Assembly (NCBI GenBank): GCA_002457435.1
Contig: NTLA01000005.1
Location: 57,215-121,214, forward strand
Reading direction: 5' to 3'
Source: Acidimicrobiales bacterium MED-G01
GTDB taxonomy: Bacteria > Actinomycetota > Acidimicrobiia > Acidimicrobiales > Poriferisodalaceae
DNA: 64,000 nt
Numbering within the stretch: position 1 is the first letter of the stretch; the number at the start of each line of letters is the position of its first letter. Of the stretch, positions 53,644 through 63,114 are shown one piece after another. Both the position numbers and the translations under genes were made by a program. The notes beneath the pieces were generated by a model that saw only the letters and a program-made list of their open reading frames with translations, was not told the origin of the DNA and ran no database searches.

Positions 53644-55235
53644 AGGTGGCTCCGATCAAGACGCGCTTGCTTCAGTAACTCAGCGGCATGTTCATTTCCG
53701 CTCGCTGACTCAGGCTGCCCTGCAAGCATGCGTGCCAGTTCTCGAACTCGATCATCACCTTCAACCTCTGTCACGGTCGAGACAACACTAGAACCATCAT
53801 CATTTTTGTTAACGACCAGATGGTGGTCACCGAAAGCAGCAACCTGAGGTAGGTGGGTAACGACCAATACCTGATGACTTCCCCCCAACCGTCCTAACGC
53901 CTTACCAACCGCCAAGGCCGCAGTTCCTCCGATACCGGCATCAACCTCATCGAAAACCAGACTGGGTGGTCCTGAGGTGAGCACGAGACGCAAGGACAAC
54001 ATAACTCTCGCAAGTTCGCCACCTGATGCCACCTTTGACAAGCCGTGCCACTTGCTGCCGCTATTGGCACGAAACATGATCTCAACATCGTCAGCTGGGT
54101 CCTCTCCTCTAACTTCAACCGACAATCCCGCATTGTCCAGCGCTAGTTCGGGAAGATACCGGCTTACTTCTTCGGCGAATAAAGGTGCGGCGGCCCGTCT
54201 AGCTGTCGCTACAGCTTCGGAAGTAACAGCCATCTGCTTTCGTGCGTTGACCAGGTCAGCCTCGAGTTCTGCAGCGTTGACTTCATGGTTTTGGAGTTTC
54301 TCAAGCCGTTGCGACGCCTGCGACTGGTACTCAACGATGGCGCTGATGCTGTCACCATATTTGCGTTGAAGGTTGATCAGTAATTGCCGGCGTTCGCGAA
54401 CATCAGCAAGCCTCTGCGGATCATCTTCAATTGAATCAACAAGGTCACGCATCAATCCAGCGACATCTGTAACTTCCGCTTGCAGACCCCGTAGACGGTC
54501 CGCTAAATCCTTGTATGGGGCCCGATCGCTCAGACTGGCAATGATCTTCCCCAAAGAATCGATCAGGCCGTCGTCACCGCTTATTGACTCTCGTGCTTGG
54601 CTTCCATATTCGATATGAGCGGTTGCATCGGCGAGAAGTTCTTCTAGTTCCGCCAGTCCATCAAGTTCTGTTGGGTCGTTCAATTTGGCTTTTTCTATTT
54701 CGTCAACCTGGAACTTCAATAAATCGATCTCATGGGCGCGAGTTCTACTGTCTCCCCCTAACTCTTCAATCGCATCGACCAGTCGCCGTTCAGCGTTCCG
54801 AGCCTCAATGAGTGGTCCTAGGTCGACTTTTCCATATTGATCAAGCGCTTTGCGCTGGACCTTCTGTTGCAGAAGCGATTGGTGTTGGTGTTGGCCATGG
54901 AGGTCGACCAAGGTCAACCCGATTTCTGACAATTGAGGCATCCCAGCCAATCCCCCATCAAGATAGGCCCTGCTTCGGCCTTCTGTAGGGACGACACGTC
55001 GGAGTATGACCTCACTACCATCAGAGGTTTGAAATCTGCCTTCAACCGTGGCTTGTTCTGCCCCATTCCGCACCATAGAGGGATCTGCCCTGCCGCCTGT
55101 CAATAGTTGTATCGCTTGAACAACCATCGTTTTCCCGGCACCAGTTTCTCCCGTAAGTACGGTCACTCCCGGACCTAGGACGAGGGATGAGGATTCAATT
55201 ACTCCTAGGTTCTGGACAGAGAGTTCCAGAAGCAT
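53640..55235 (-). CDS. recN: DNA repair protein RecN
   Basis: The 531-residue SMC-like ATPase acts in double-strand-break repair. Walker A is TGETGAGKT at residues 28-36, the conserved LVDLHGQHQHQSL follows, a long coiled coil fills the middle, and the C-terminal ATPase half has LSKVASGGELARVMLSLRL and Walker B VFDEVDAGIGG. It shares one base with the nadK stop codon (TGATG), so nadK-recN translation is coupled. Length is slightly below the 550-570 norm. Confidence 0.95.
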   Translation of the reverse strand: MLLELSVQNLGVIESSSLVLGPGVTVLTGETGAGKTMVVQAIQLLTGGRADPSMVRNGAEQATVEGRFQTSDGSEVILRRVVPTEGRSRAYLDGGLAGMPQLSEIGLTLVDLHGQHQHQSLLQQKVQRKALDQYGKVDLGPLIEARNAERRLVDAIEELGGDSRTRAHEIDLLKFQVDEIEKAKLNDPTELDGLAELEELLADATAHIEYGSQARESISGDDGLIDSLGKIIASLSDRAPYKDLADRLRGLQAEVTDVAGLMRDLVDSIEDDPQRLADVRERRQLLINLQRKYGDSISAIVEYQSQASQRLEKLQNHEVNAAELEADLVNARKQMAVTSEAVATARRAAAPLFAEEVSRYLPELALDNAGLSVEVRGEDPADDVEIMFRANSGSKWHGLSKVASGGELARVMLSLRLVLTSGPPSLVFDEVDAGIGGTAALAVGKALGRLGGSHQVLVVTHLPQVAAFGDHHLVVNKNDDGSSVVSTVTEVEGDDRVRELARMLAGQPESASGNEHAAELLKQARLDRSHL

Positions 55236-56092
55236 CAGCGGTCCTTCAGACCGAACTTTTGTTTCAGTACCTGCTGAAAACCGCCTGAACCAGAGGTAAT
55301 CAGACGCGCAATGGTCTCCGAACGCGTGGCGATCATGACGTCACCGTCTCTTAATGCCGCGACACTTCTGCCATCAACAGAAAGGTTCGCCTCTCGTTCT
55401 CCTACTACTGAGATCCTAATTTCCGTGTCCGGCCTTAAGACCAGTGAGCGATCAAACAACATATGTGGTGCAACTGGGGTTAATTGGAGTGACCAGTGCG
55501 TAGGCGCGACTATGGAGCCGCGAGCAGAGAGGTTGTAAGCGGTTGAACCGGTCGGAGTCGACACGATAAGACCATCTCCCGCATACGTGGCGAAGGGCGA
55601 GTCATCAATGGTTACCTCGAGACGTACCGTATGACCCTGGGATTTCTTCTCAACCACTGCTTCGTTGAGCCCTATCCAGGGACCTTCGATTTCACCGTCG
55701 GACCTTTGAACACGACTCTGAATCATCAGGCGTTCTTCAACCGGCAGATCTCCTCTCAACGCCTTATCAACAGCCGTACGTGCTTCGTCTGCTTCGAACT
55801 CTGTCAAGTAACCCAGGTGGCCGACATTGACCCCGAGCACAGGGACACCAGCCTGAGCAACCCGCTCAAAGGTGCGAAGCATGGTTCCATCACCGCCAAT
55901 GCTTACCGCTAAATCAGCATCAGCAGCAAAGTTCGCTGTCGAACAGCCAAGTTCAGGTCTTCCGACTGCCGAGGCCCCAACTTCGTCGAGAAGCACCGTG
56001 TTACCAGTTTTCTCCAGGTAAGCGGCTAGCTCAGCCGCCAACTCGAGTGATTCGTTTCGTTCTGGGTGCACCATCATGCAAATCACGCTCAT
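55235..56092 (-). CDS. nadK: NAD kinase
   Basis: The 285-residue enzyme phosphorylates NAD to NADP. The ATP-binding GGDGTMLR motif is at residues 67-74. GVNVGHLGYLTEF and the conserved NE in GLNEAVVEK follow, then TYAGDGLIVSTPTGSTAYNLSA is represented by AGDGLIVSTPTGSTAYNLS. The C-terminal part is complete. It overlaps tlyA by 4 bp upstream and recN by 1 bp downstream, the same order as Rv1694-Rv1696. Confidence 0.96.
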   Translation of the reverse strand: MSVICMMVHPERNESLELAAELAAYLEKTGNTVLLDEVGASAVGRPELGCSTANFAADADLAVSIGGDGTMLRTFERVAQAGVPVLGVNVGHLGYLTEFEADEARTAVDKALRGDLPVEERLMIQSRVQRSDGEIEGPWIGLNEAVVEKKSQGHTVRLEVTIDDSPFATYAGDGLIVSTPTGSTAYNLSARGSIVAPTHWSLQLTPVAPHMLFDRSLVLRPDTEIRISVVGEREANLSVDGRSVAALRDGDVMIATRSETIARLITSGSGGFQQVLKQKFGLKDR

Positions 56093-56895
56093 GGGCTACC
56101 TACTTGCTCAGCTTTTTTGACTACCTCATCTATTGATACCAATTGGGTCGATAGATCATTTCCTCGTCGACAATGGACGAAGAATTCTGTATTCCCACTA
56201 GCGCCGCGAAGTGGTGAAACCATCACACCCGTCACCCCAAACTTCGCTTCCGAAAAACACTCTGATACTTCCTTAAGAACTCTGTGCCAGACCTTGGGGT
56301 TACGAATTATCCCCTGACCCCGAGCCGCTTCGACTCGTCCTGCCTCAAACTGCGGCTTTACCAGCATAAGTAGGTCCCCATCCGGTTCACACAAACTCGT
56401 GAGTCTCGGACATACAACTTTCAGTGAGATAAATGAAAGGTCGGCCACCACGAGAGGCGCCGGGCCTCCGATTTCAGAGATATCCAAGTATCTGATATTG
56501 GTTCGCTCAAAAACTTTGACCCTAGTGTCTTTGCGAAGACCGTGATCCAGTTGGCCATAACCAACGTCGATGGCAACGACTTGCGCTGCGCCTCGTTGAA
56601 TGACGCAGTCCGTAAACCCACCTGTGGAGGCCCCAACATCGATTACGCGTTTTTCGTTAGCGTCAACGTTGAATTGGGTCAGTGCTGCATCAAGCTTGTC
56701 TCCTCCTCTTGACACGAATCTTGGTTTGTTTCCTACAAGTGCGATGGGATCCCCAGCGGCCACTAGGTGAGCAGGTTTGTTGGCTACTGCCCCTCTTACA
56801 AGTACTTTGCCAGCATCTATGAGTTCTCTGGCTCTGCTTCTGGTTGGTGTTAAGTCGCGTCGAACCATCTCTAGGTCAAGCCTGCGCCTGGTCAT
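56089..56895 (-). CDS. tlyA: TlyA-type 16S/23S rRNA 2'-O-methyltransferase (hemolysin A family)
   Basis: The 268-residue protein has an N-terminal S4 domain (residues 1 to about 60, with SRARELIDAGKVLVRG) and an FtsJ-type methyltransferase domain: VIDVGASTGGFTDCVIQRGA binds S-adenosylmethionine, and LSFISLKVV with LVKPQFEAGR supply catalytic residues. In mycobacteria TlyA methylates C1409 of 16S and C1920 of 23S rRNA, which is linked to capreomycin sensitivity. It heads the run tlyA-nadK-recN-steA-mctB, 95 bp after the HAD gene stop. Confidence 0.93.
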   Translation of the reverse strand: MTRRRLDLEMVRRDLTPTRSRARELIDAGKVLVRGAVANKPAHLVAAGDPIALVGNKPRFVSRGGDKLDAALTQFNVDANEKRVIDVGASTGGFTDCVIQRGAAQVVAIDVGYGQLDHGLRKDTRVKVFERTNIRYLDISEIGGPAPLVVADLSFISLKVVCPRLTSLCEPDGDLLMLVKPQFEAGRVEAARGQGIIRNPKVWHRVLKEVSECFSEAKFGVTGVMVSPLRGASGNTEFFVHCRRGNDLSTQLVSIDEVVKKAEQVGSP

Positions 56896-56990
56896 TCTGA
56901 GCGTCTCAGGCAGTTAAATGTCACCATTTGCACACAAGTCGAAGCTACCAGCCGACTTGCGAGATCAGAGGTGACTTCAAAACCCTGCCT

Positions 56991-57779
56991 CTACTTAGGA
57001 TCCAAGATCAAATCGACTAGAGATCGCAGGTCATCTGCAACGAAGTTGGGCACCGGGTTGCACCTCGTTGCCTCTTCGGGAGAAGTGACCCCTGAGAGAA
57101 CTAACCCAAAGTCGAAACCGAGTTCCGCTGCAAGCAAACCATCGGTGTCTGGTAAATCCCCGACCACTATGTTGCCTGAACTCCCGCGTTCTGTTTCTAG
57201 CCAACGAAGTGCGAGGTCGGCGATGGGTTTATTAGGTTTCCCCGCAATCGTCGCCTGCGTTTTTCCAGCAGCAGCTACGGCTGCCGTTAGTGATCCGTTG
57301 CCAGGCAGTAAACCTTTTGGTGTTGGATAGGTGGGGTCGTTATTGGTTGAAATAAGACGCGCTCCGTCGTGGATGGCTTGAGCGGAGATGGCAAGCCGGT
57401 GAAAATCAAATTCGCGATGAAACCCAACTATGACCGCATCGATAGAATCTTTTGAGATTGTTTCGTCGCTTGGGTTAAGCGGCAGCGCTCCACGTTGTTC
57501 AACGGCTTCGACTACGCCGTCTCCGGCGCAAATCAGCACTCGTTCACCTGCCTCAACTAATGAAGCAGCAGCCATCGCCGAGGTGAGAACTCGATCTTGT
57601 GCATCTATCCCACAGGCTTCAAGTTTCATTTCTGCTTGTCTCTTGGTCAGAGCAGAAAAATTGGTCACAAAAAGGATTCGCTGACCAGCGGAATCAAGGT
57701 GTTCTATGGCTTGTGCGGAGCCAGCGATCGGCCGGTCTGCTAGCCACACGACCCCATCGAGATCGAGTATCCAGGCGAT
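56991..57779 (-). CDS. HAD-superfamily IIA phosphatase with a probable ATC start codon
   Basis: The protein of about 263 residues is a NagD-like phosphatase: AWILDLDGVVWLADRPI holds the nucleophile and acid/base Asp pair, FVTNFSALTKRQAE is motif II, KPNKPIADLAL carries the Lys of motif III, and VGDLPDTDGLLA is motif IV. The first ordinary start codon is GTG 57749, but it lies inside DLDGVV and would remove the catalytic Asp residues. The frame continues upstream through ILDLDG to an ATC at 57777-57779, where homologues have ATG, 5 bp after the korB stop. No ATG, GTG or TTG occurs further upstream before the stop; only a CTG at 57795-57797 does. The homologue in mycobacteria also lies next to tlyA. 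Confidence 0.85.
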   Translation of the reverse strand: MAWILDLDGVVWLADRPIAGSAQAIEHLDSAGQRILFVTNFSALTKRQAEMKLEACGIDAQDRVLTSAMAAASLVEAGERVLICAGDGVVEAVEQRGALPLNPSDETISKDSIDAVIVGFHREFDFHRLAISAQAIHDGARLISTNNDPTYPTPKGLLPGNGSLTAAVAAAGKTQATIAGKPNKPIADLALRWLETERGSSGNIVVGDLPDTDGLLAAELGFDFGLVLSGVTSPEEATRCNPVPNFVADDLRSLVDLILDPK

Positions 57780-57784
57780 ACCGA

Positions 57785-58798
57785 CTAGACCTGCCAGGTT
57801 CCACGGGAACGAAGCAGCGAACTGAGATCCCCTGAACCCTTGTCATTTTGGGCCATCGCTAGTTGAGCGGTGGAGGAGGTAGCGTATTCAATTCTTTCAA
57901 TAGCCCGAAAGACTCCAATCGGCGTCGGTTCGAATGGGCCTCGGGAAAGACGACTCAACATAAACGCTGTAGATGGATCAGGCTTTGTCTCATCATGCAC
58001 CAAAAGAGCGTCCTCACCGACGTCCGCCACCGACACTACCTTGGCTCCTCCATTTTCAACTACAACACCGAATTCGCCGTCGGCGCCGAACTTGATGGGT
58101 TTTCCCTGTTCAAGTGAAATCAGATTTCCATCGCGGTTCTGTTTCTTGGTTATCCCTTCAAAGGCACCGTCGTTGAAGACATTGCAGTTTTGGAAGACCT
58201 CGACAATTGAGGCTCCTTTGTGCTCATGGGCCCGACGGAACATTTCCATCATGTGCTGACGATCCATGTCGTGTGTGCGCGCGACAAACGAAGCCTCCGC
58301 CCCCAACGCCACAGACACCGGGTTAAACGGCGCGTCCAACGAACCCATCGGCGAACTCTTGGTGACTTTGCCGACCTCGCTGGTTGGAGAGAACTGGCCC
58401 TTAGTAAGGCCATAGATCATGTTGTTGAAGAGAAGAATTTTTAAATTCACGTTTCTTCGTAACGCATGTATCAGGTGATTTCCACCGATGGACATCATGT
58501 CTCCATCACCACCAATAACCCAGATATCTAGATCTGGACGCGCCATGGCAAGACCTGTAGCGATGGCAGGAGCTCTGCCGTGAATACCGTGCATGCCGTA
58601 GGTGTTCATGTAGTACGGGAACCGAGCTGCACAGCCAATACCAGAGATGAAGACCGTCTTCTCGCGATCCACTTCTAGTTCGGGCATCAGCATCCGCATA
58701 GCGGTCAGAATGGAATAGTCACCGCAGCCAGGACACCAACGAACTTCTTGATCAGTTGCCCAGTCGGCTGGTTCGGTACGCGTAGGAGTATCAGTCAT
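57785..58798 (-). CDS. korB: 2-oxoacid:ferredoxin oxidoreductase beta subunit
   Basis: The 337-residue subunit binds thiamine diphosphate and an iron-sulfur cluster. C22 and C25 in VRWCPGCGDYSIL and C56 in GIGCAARFP are cluster ligands; GGDGDMMSIGGNH (about residues 96-108) and LFNNMIYGLTKGQFSPT form the ThDP/Mg site. The pattern fits the KorB type acting on 2-oxoglutarate, which yields succinyl-CoA and reduced ferredoxin. It follows korA by 20 bp, and the HAD gene begins 5 bp after its stop. Confidence 0.94.
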   Translation of the reverse strand: MTDTPTRTEPADWATDQEVRWCPGCGDYSILTAMRMLMPELEVDREKTVFISGIGCAARFPYYMNTYGMHGIHGRAPAIATGLAMARPDLDIWVIGGDGDMMSIGGNHLIHALRRNVNLKILLFNNMIYGLTKGQFSPTSEVGKVTKSSPMGSLDAPFNPVSVALGAEASFVARTHDMDRQHMMEMFRRAHEHKGASIVEVFQNCNVFNDGAFEGITKKQNRDGNLISLEQGKPIKFGADGEFGVVVENGGAKVVSVADVGEDALLVHDETKPDPSTAFMLSRLSRGPFEPTPIGVFRAIERIEYATSSTAQLAMAQNDKGSGDLSSLLRSRGTWQV

Positions 58799-58818
58799 AA
58801 TCGATTACCTGTAGTCCT

Positions 58819-60690
58819 TTAGGAGGCTTCCATAGCTTGAAGTGCCGCAGATTCTATTTCGGCAGTCGTGAACGGAACTCCGTTCATTTTGTTCACCGGT
58901 TTGATATCGAGTAAGTATTTCGCTCTAATCAAGTTAACCAGTTGTCCGTCATTCATTTCGGGACAAATAACAGTTTCAAATTTGGAAAGAACCTCTTCCA
59001 AGTTTTTCGGCAGGGGGTTCAAGTGGGTCAAATGCACATGAGCTGCTTTCTTCCCAGCTTGCTGGAGTCGGTCGACAGCGGCGTCGATAGCGCCCCAAGT
59101 TGAACCCCAGCCCAGCATGCAGAAGTCAGCATCCGTGTCTCCTGCTACTTCTACGTCTGGGACGTCCACCGCTTCAATCTTGGCAGCACGAAGATCAACC
59201 ATCTTCTGGTGATTTTCCGGGTCATAGCTAATGTTGCCTGTACCGTCTTCTTTTTCTATACCGCCGATTCGGTGCATCAAGTCCGGCGTTCCGGGAATCG
59301 CCCAGGGGCGAGCGAGCGTCTCAGGGTCTCGCAGGTAGGGCAAGAAGATTCCCTCTCCGTCCTCATTTGTTCCATTGAACCCAGTGTGAAAATCGACCCC
59401 TATATCTGGTAACGAATCAACATCTGGAAGTAGCCACGGCTCAGAGCTCGTAGCTAAGTATCCATCACTCAATAACATCACTGGCGTTCGATAGCGGAGA
59501 GCGATGCGACAGGCTTCGATGGCGGCGTTAAAGCAATCGGCCGGACTACGAGGGGCGATGATCGGCATCGGCGACTCAGAGTGACGCCCATACATCGCCA
59601 TCATCAAATCTGCTTGTTCTGGTTTGGTAGGTAGGCCGGTTGACGGACCACCGCGCTGAATATCGATCACGATGAGGGGAAGTTCAAGGCTCACTGCCAA
59701 CCCCATACCTTCACCTTTGAGGGCGACGCCGGGCCCTGATGTTGTTGTGAAAGCAAGCGCTCCACCAAATGCTGCGCCCACAGCCGAGGCCACCGCAGCT
59801 ATCTCATCTTCAGCCTGGAAGGTTCTTATCCCAAAGTGCTTCAGTTCAGATAGATCGTGGAGGATGTCCGAAGCCGGCGTGATCGGGTAGGAACCCAGGA
59901 ATATCGGAAGGCGAGCTAACTGGCCAGCTGCCGCACAACCCCAAGCAAGCGCGGTATTGCCGTTGACGTTGGTGTACTCACCTGATGGTAATTCCGCTGG
60001 CTTGATTTCGTAGTGAGATTCGAATAGCTCGGCTGTTTCCCCAAAGTTGTAGCCAGCATGAAATGCAGCCTCGTTGGCCTTGATCACAAGCTCTTTGCCA
60101 CGGAATTTGGTGTTAATGAATTCGATTGTGGGGTCGACCGGTCGGGTGTACATCCAAGAGATAAGACCTAGTGCGAAGAAGTTCTTCGACCGTTCCGCGT
60201 CCCTGGGCTTGACACCGTGCACTGCCACAGCGTCCCTGGTGATCTGACTCATCGGCACCGGATAACTCCTGTATCCATCCAGAGTGCCGTCTTCTAGTGG
60301 ATCACTCTCGTAGCCAGCTTTCTCGAGGTTGCGTTCGTTAAAAGCGTCGGTGTTGACAATGATCGCTCCGCCCTGGACCAAGTTTTTGAGTTGGGCCTTA
60401 AGAGCGGCCGGGTTCATAGCCACCAATACAGTCGGTGCGTCACCGGGAGTTGTTATAGCAAAATCGGATATGCGGACTTGGAAAGCCGACACCCCGGCGA
60501 GGGTTCCTTGAGGCGCTCGAATCTCAGCTGGAAATTCTGGCAACGTCGCAAGGTCGTTACCTAGGGCCGCAGAAATACTGGTGAACTGATCACCGGTCAA
60601 TTGCATGCCGTCGCCGGAGTCGCCAGCGAATCGAATGATCACCTCATCAAGTTCTTGCAGAGGTAGCTCTCGAGGTGCCGTATCGGTCAC
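58819..60690 (-). CDS. korA: 2-oxoacid:ferredoxin oxidoreductase alpha subunit (gamma-alpha fusion)
   Basis: The 623-residue subunit begins with the gamma domain (VIIRFAGDSGDGMQLTGDQF) and continues with the pyruvate-ferredoxin-type alpha domain, containing LGSYPITPASDILHDLSEL, FQAEDEIAAVASAVGAAFGG and QRGGPSTGLPTKPEQADL. The fused arrangement and the actinobacterial KorAB pair suggest 2-oxoglutarate as substrate in an aerobe-tolerant enzyme. No separate delta ferredoxin subunit is present. A TATAAA at 60728-60733 (minus strand) could be part of its promoter. The enzyme bypasses or replaces 2-oxoglutarate dehydrogenase. Confidence 0.93.
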   Translation of the reverse strand: MTDTAPRELPLQELDEVIIRFAGDSGDGMQLTGDQFTSISAALGNDLATLPEFPAEIRAPQGTLAGVSAFQVRISDFAITTPGDAPTVLVAMNPAALKAQLKNLVQGGAIIVNTDAFNERNLEKAGYESDPLEDGTLDGYRSYPVPMSQITRDAVAVHGVKPRDAERSKNFFALGLISWMYTRPVDPTIEFINTKFRGKELVIKANEAAFHAGYNFGETAELFESHYEIKPAELPSGEYTNVNGNTALAWGCAAAGQLARLPIFLGSYPITPASDILHDLSELKHFGIRTFQAEDEIAAVASAVGAAFGGALAFTTTSGPGVALKGEGMGLAVSLELPLIVIDIQRGGPSTGLPTKPEQADLMMAMYGRHSESPMPIIAPRSPADCFNAAIEACRIALRYRTPVMLLSDGYLATSSEPWLLPDVDSLPDIGVDFHTGFNGTNEDGEGIFLPYLRDPETLARPWAIPGTPDLMHRIGGIEKEDGTGNISYDPENHQKMVDLRAAKIEAVDVPDVEVAGDTDADFCMLGWGSTWGAIDAAVDRLQQAGKKAAHVHLTHLNPLPKNLEEVLSKFETVICPEMNDGQLVNLIRAKYLLDIKPVNKMNGVPFTTAEIESAALQAMEAS

Positions 60691-60784
60691 TGACTCTCCC
60701 AGGGGATGGTGGTCGTCAAAATCGAACTTTATACGTGTTGAGAGACAAATACTCGCTAAAGGGCGCGCAGTTCATTTAGCTGAC

Positions 60785-61843
60785 TCAGGCCACTGTGATT
60801 GAGCGATTGAGGTAGACGTCTTGAATGGCGTTCAAGAGATCGACGCCTTCTGGCATAGGCCGTTGAAAAGCCTTGCGTCCGGATATGAGACCAAGGCCGC
60901 CTGCTCGTTTGTTGACGACAGCAGTCATGACGGCTTCAGCCATATCAGTTGATCCGGAACTAGCACCACCACTGTTGATCAAGCCAATTCTGCCCATGTA
61001 GCAGTTGGCCACTTGCCATCGACAGAGATCGATCGGATGGTCAGAAGTCAACTTTTCGTAGACGTCTGGGTGAGTCTTCCCGAATCCTTTTACAAGGTTA
61101 AAGGCCCCGTTGTTTTCTGGCAGTTTCTGCTTAATGATGTCGGCTTCGATGGTGACGCCAATGTGATTCGCTTGTGCGGTGGCATCGGCAGCTACGTGAT
61201 TGTCTTGGTCTTCGGTATCTATGCCACTATTTCGCAGATAGCACCACAAAACCGTGAACATCCCTAGCTGGTGTGCCCTTTCGAATGCCTCAGCGGTCTC
61301 TTGAATCTGACGGCCGCTTTCCTCGCTCCCGAAGTAGATGGTGGCCCCAACTCCAGCAGCACCCAACTCATGGGCCTGGTCTACCGAACCAAACATTATT
61401 TGGTCATAAGTAGCTGGGTAGGTAAGTAACTCGTTGTGGTTCAACTTAACGATGAAAGGAATCCGATGCGCATATTTTCTGCTGATGGCGCCGAGCACAC
61501 CGAAAGTAGTTGCTACTGCGTTACATCCTCCTTCGATGGCGAGCTCGACAATTTTGGCTGGGTCGAAATATATGGGGTTGGGTGCGAAAGACGCAGCCCC
61601 CGAATGTTCGATCCCCTGATCAACGGGAAGAATCGACACATAACCGGAACCGGCAAGTCTTCCGCTGTCGAACAGGGCTTGCATATTTCGCATCACCTGA
61701 GGTGACCGATCGGTTACAGACAGAACGTCTGTAACGAAATCGGGACCCGGGAGGGTAAGTAGATTTTGGGCAATCGTCTCGCACTTATGGTCGAGAAGAT
61801 AGGTCGCTTGATCTCCAAGTAAACCTTCGATGTCGAGGCTCAC
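60785..61843 (-). CDS. fbaB: Class I fructose-bisphosphate aldolase (FbaB/DhnA type)
   Basis: The 352-residue enzyme cleaves fructose 1,6-bisphosphate through a Schiff base. Characteristic stretches are [51 protein letters not shown] and [16 protein letters not shown]. It is the archaeal/E. coli FbaB type, unrelated to the zinc class II enzyme. The start is GTG 61843 with a good AAGGAG (minus strand, 61851-61856) 7 nt upstream. A 128-bp upstream gap holds its promoter. It is the only glycolytic gene in the window. Confidence 0.95.
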   Translation of the reverse strand: MSLDIEGLLGDQATYLLDHKCETIAQNLLTLPGPDFVTDVLSVTDRSPQVMRNMQALFDSGRLAGSGYVSILPVDQGIEHSGAASFAPNPIYFDPAKIVELAIEGGCNAVATTFGVLGAISRKYAHRIPFIVKLNHNELLTYPATYDQIMFGSVDQAHELGAAGVGATIYFGSEESGRQIQETAEAFERAHQLGMFTVLWCYLRNSGIDTEDQDNHVAADATAQANHIGVTIEADIIKQKLPENNGAFNLVKGFGKTHPDVYEKLTSDHPIDLCRWQVANCYMGRIGLINSGGASSGSTDMAEAVMTAVVNKRAGGLGLISGRKAFQRPMPEGVDLLNAIQDVYLNRSITVA

Positions 61844-61971
61844 GGCACGACTCCTTAGGTAGCTGATTAGTGGCTCAAATGTCGGTATTCGGACCGCAGT
61901 AAATCGTAGCCGCGCTAGATCGAGAAAAGGTTGAGGCCAGCTCTAGAATTTAGACAACTCTCGACAGTTAG

Positions 61972-62973
61972 CTAAGACAACGAATTAAGTCGATCGGCAA
62001 CATCTGCGTATCCCGGTTCGACCTGTTCTATTCGTTCAAAACCGCGACGGGCTCGCTGATGATCACCAGCTCGCTCATAAAGGTCCGCTAACGCGTACCA
62101 AAGGCGGACATGATGATCACGCGGCTTCTTAGTCTTTATTGGTCCTCGCTCTAGTAACCGGATGCCTCCAGCGACATCTCCAGTGTCGGCCAAGGTGCCA
62201 GCCATGACTATGCGCCCTTCGGTCATTATTCCTGCTTCAGGGCCAGCTACTCGCAATTCGTCCCAAAGTTTGCGGACTAACTGAACCTCACCAAGTGCTC
62301 GGTAACAATCAGCCATCACTGGGAACTGGTCAATGTCGCCGGTGACATCCGTGAAATATTGGAGGCGTTCCAACGCGTCGCTCCATCTCCCAAGTCGGTA
62401 AAGCGTAAGCCCATACAGTTCATGCAGTTCAGGGATTTGAGGGTACTTCTTGATTATCGGCCGCAGGATGTCATCAACCTCACCGAAGCGATCGGCTAGG
62501 AAATGTTCCCCTGCTTCACCGACTCTTCGCAACAGCCGTGCACGCTCTGCTTTGGGAAGGTTTTGCGTGTGGGCGGCATCAAGTTCGACTGCTGCGCCTG
62601 TGGTTCTTTTCTGGTTAGGACGAGTCGTCCGAGTCTTGCTTTGCTGACGTTCCCACTTATCACCGTCTCGAGTCGGAGGCATGCCGGCATCATCGGATTG
62701 TGGACGAGGTCCTCCCGGGTCGATACTTGCGTTGTGTGCCCCGCGACGAGCCACGCCTCCCCATTGCGAACCCCTCGCCTTCGTGCCGAAATGGCGTTCA
62801 GGCTTCTCGACTCCCGGGCCCCGGAGAGGGTTGCCTGAACCTCGGTCCGGCCGGTCACTCCGAGATCCTCTGCCGCCGTCACCAGATGAACGAGGTGGGC
62901 CACCTCTGCCACGTCCTTTAGTACCTGCTGGAGGTTTGGGGCCTCTTCGACCTGCGCCATTTCGATTATTCAC
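61972..62973 (-). CDS. TPR protein with arginine/glycine-rich N terminus
   Basis: The 333-residue protein has two parts. Residues 1 to about 130 are low-complexity, basic and rich in Arg, Gly, Pro and Ser (GRGRGGPPRSSGDGGRGSR), and are probably disordered. The rest is a helical repeat of TPR type (HELYGLTLYRLGRWSDALERL and LWYALADLYERAGDHQRARR). An RG-rich tail suggests RNA or ribosome binding. The gene is immediately downstream of the rRNA operon on the same strand, separated by a terminator and 71 bp. The function is unknown to me. Confidence 0.8.
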   Translation of the reverse strand: MNNRNGAGRRGPKPPAGTKGRGRGGPPRSSGDGGRGSRSDRPDRGSGNPLRGPGVEKPERHFGTKARGSQWGGVARRGAHNASIDPGGPRPQSDDAGMPPTRDGDKWERQQSKTRTTRPNQKRTTGAAVELDAAHTQNLPKAERARLLRRVGEAGEHFLADRFGEVDDILRPIIKKYPQIPELHELYGLTLYRLGRWSDALERLQYFTDVTGDIDQFPVMADCYRALGEVQLVRKLWDELRVAGPEAGIMTEGRIVMAGTLADTGDVAGGIRLLERGPIKTKKPRDHHVRLWYALADLYERAGDHQRARRGFERIEQVEPGYADVADRLNSLS

Positions 62974-63044
62974 GGGTCCCTATGTTAGGGGGCAAGGTGC
63001 ATCAAACAGGGCAGGTCGATTTTCCTCACTCAATTAATCAACGC

Positions 63045-63104
63045 AAAGGGCCTCGCCGCACCGATCAGACCAGCAACTGGCTTGTCGGGACAACGAGGCC
63101 CTTT
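63045..63104 (-). terminator. Long stem-loop downstream of 5S rRNA
   Basis: AAAGGGCCTCG (63045-63055) and CGAGGCCCTTT (63094-63104) are perfect 11-bp inverted arms around 38 nt, which contain an inner CCAG/CTGG stem. The element lies just after the 5S 3' end, the expected site of the rRNA operon terminator. The T-run is better on the plus strand (CCCTTTTT), so it may work in both directions. Confidence 0.6.
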
Positions 63105-63114
63105 TTAAAAAAAT

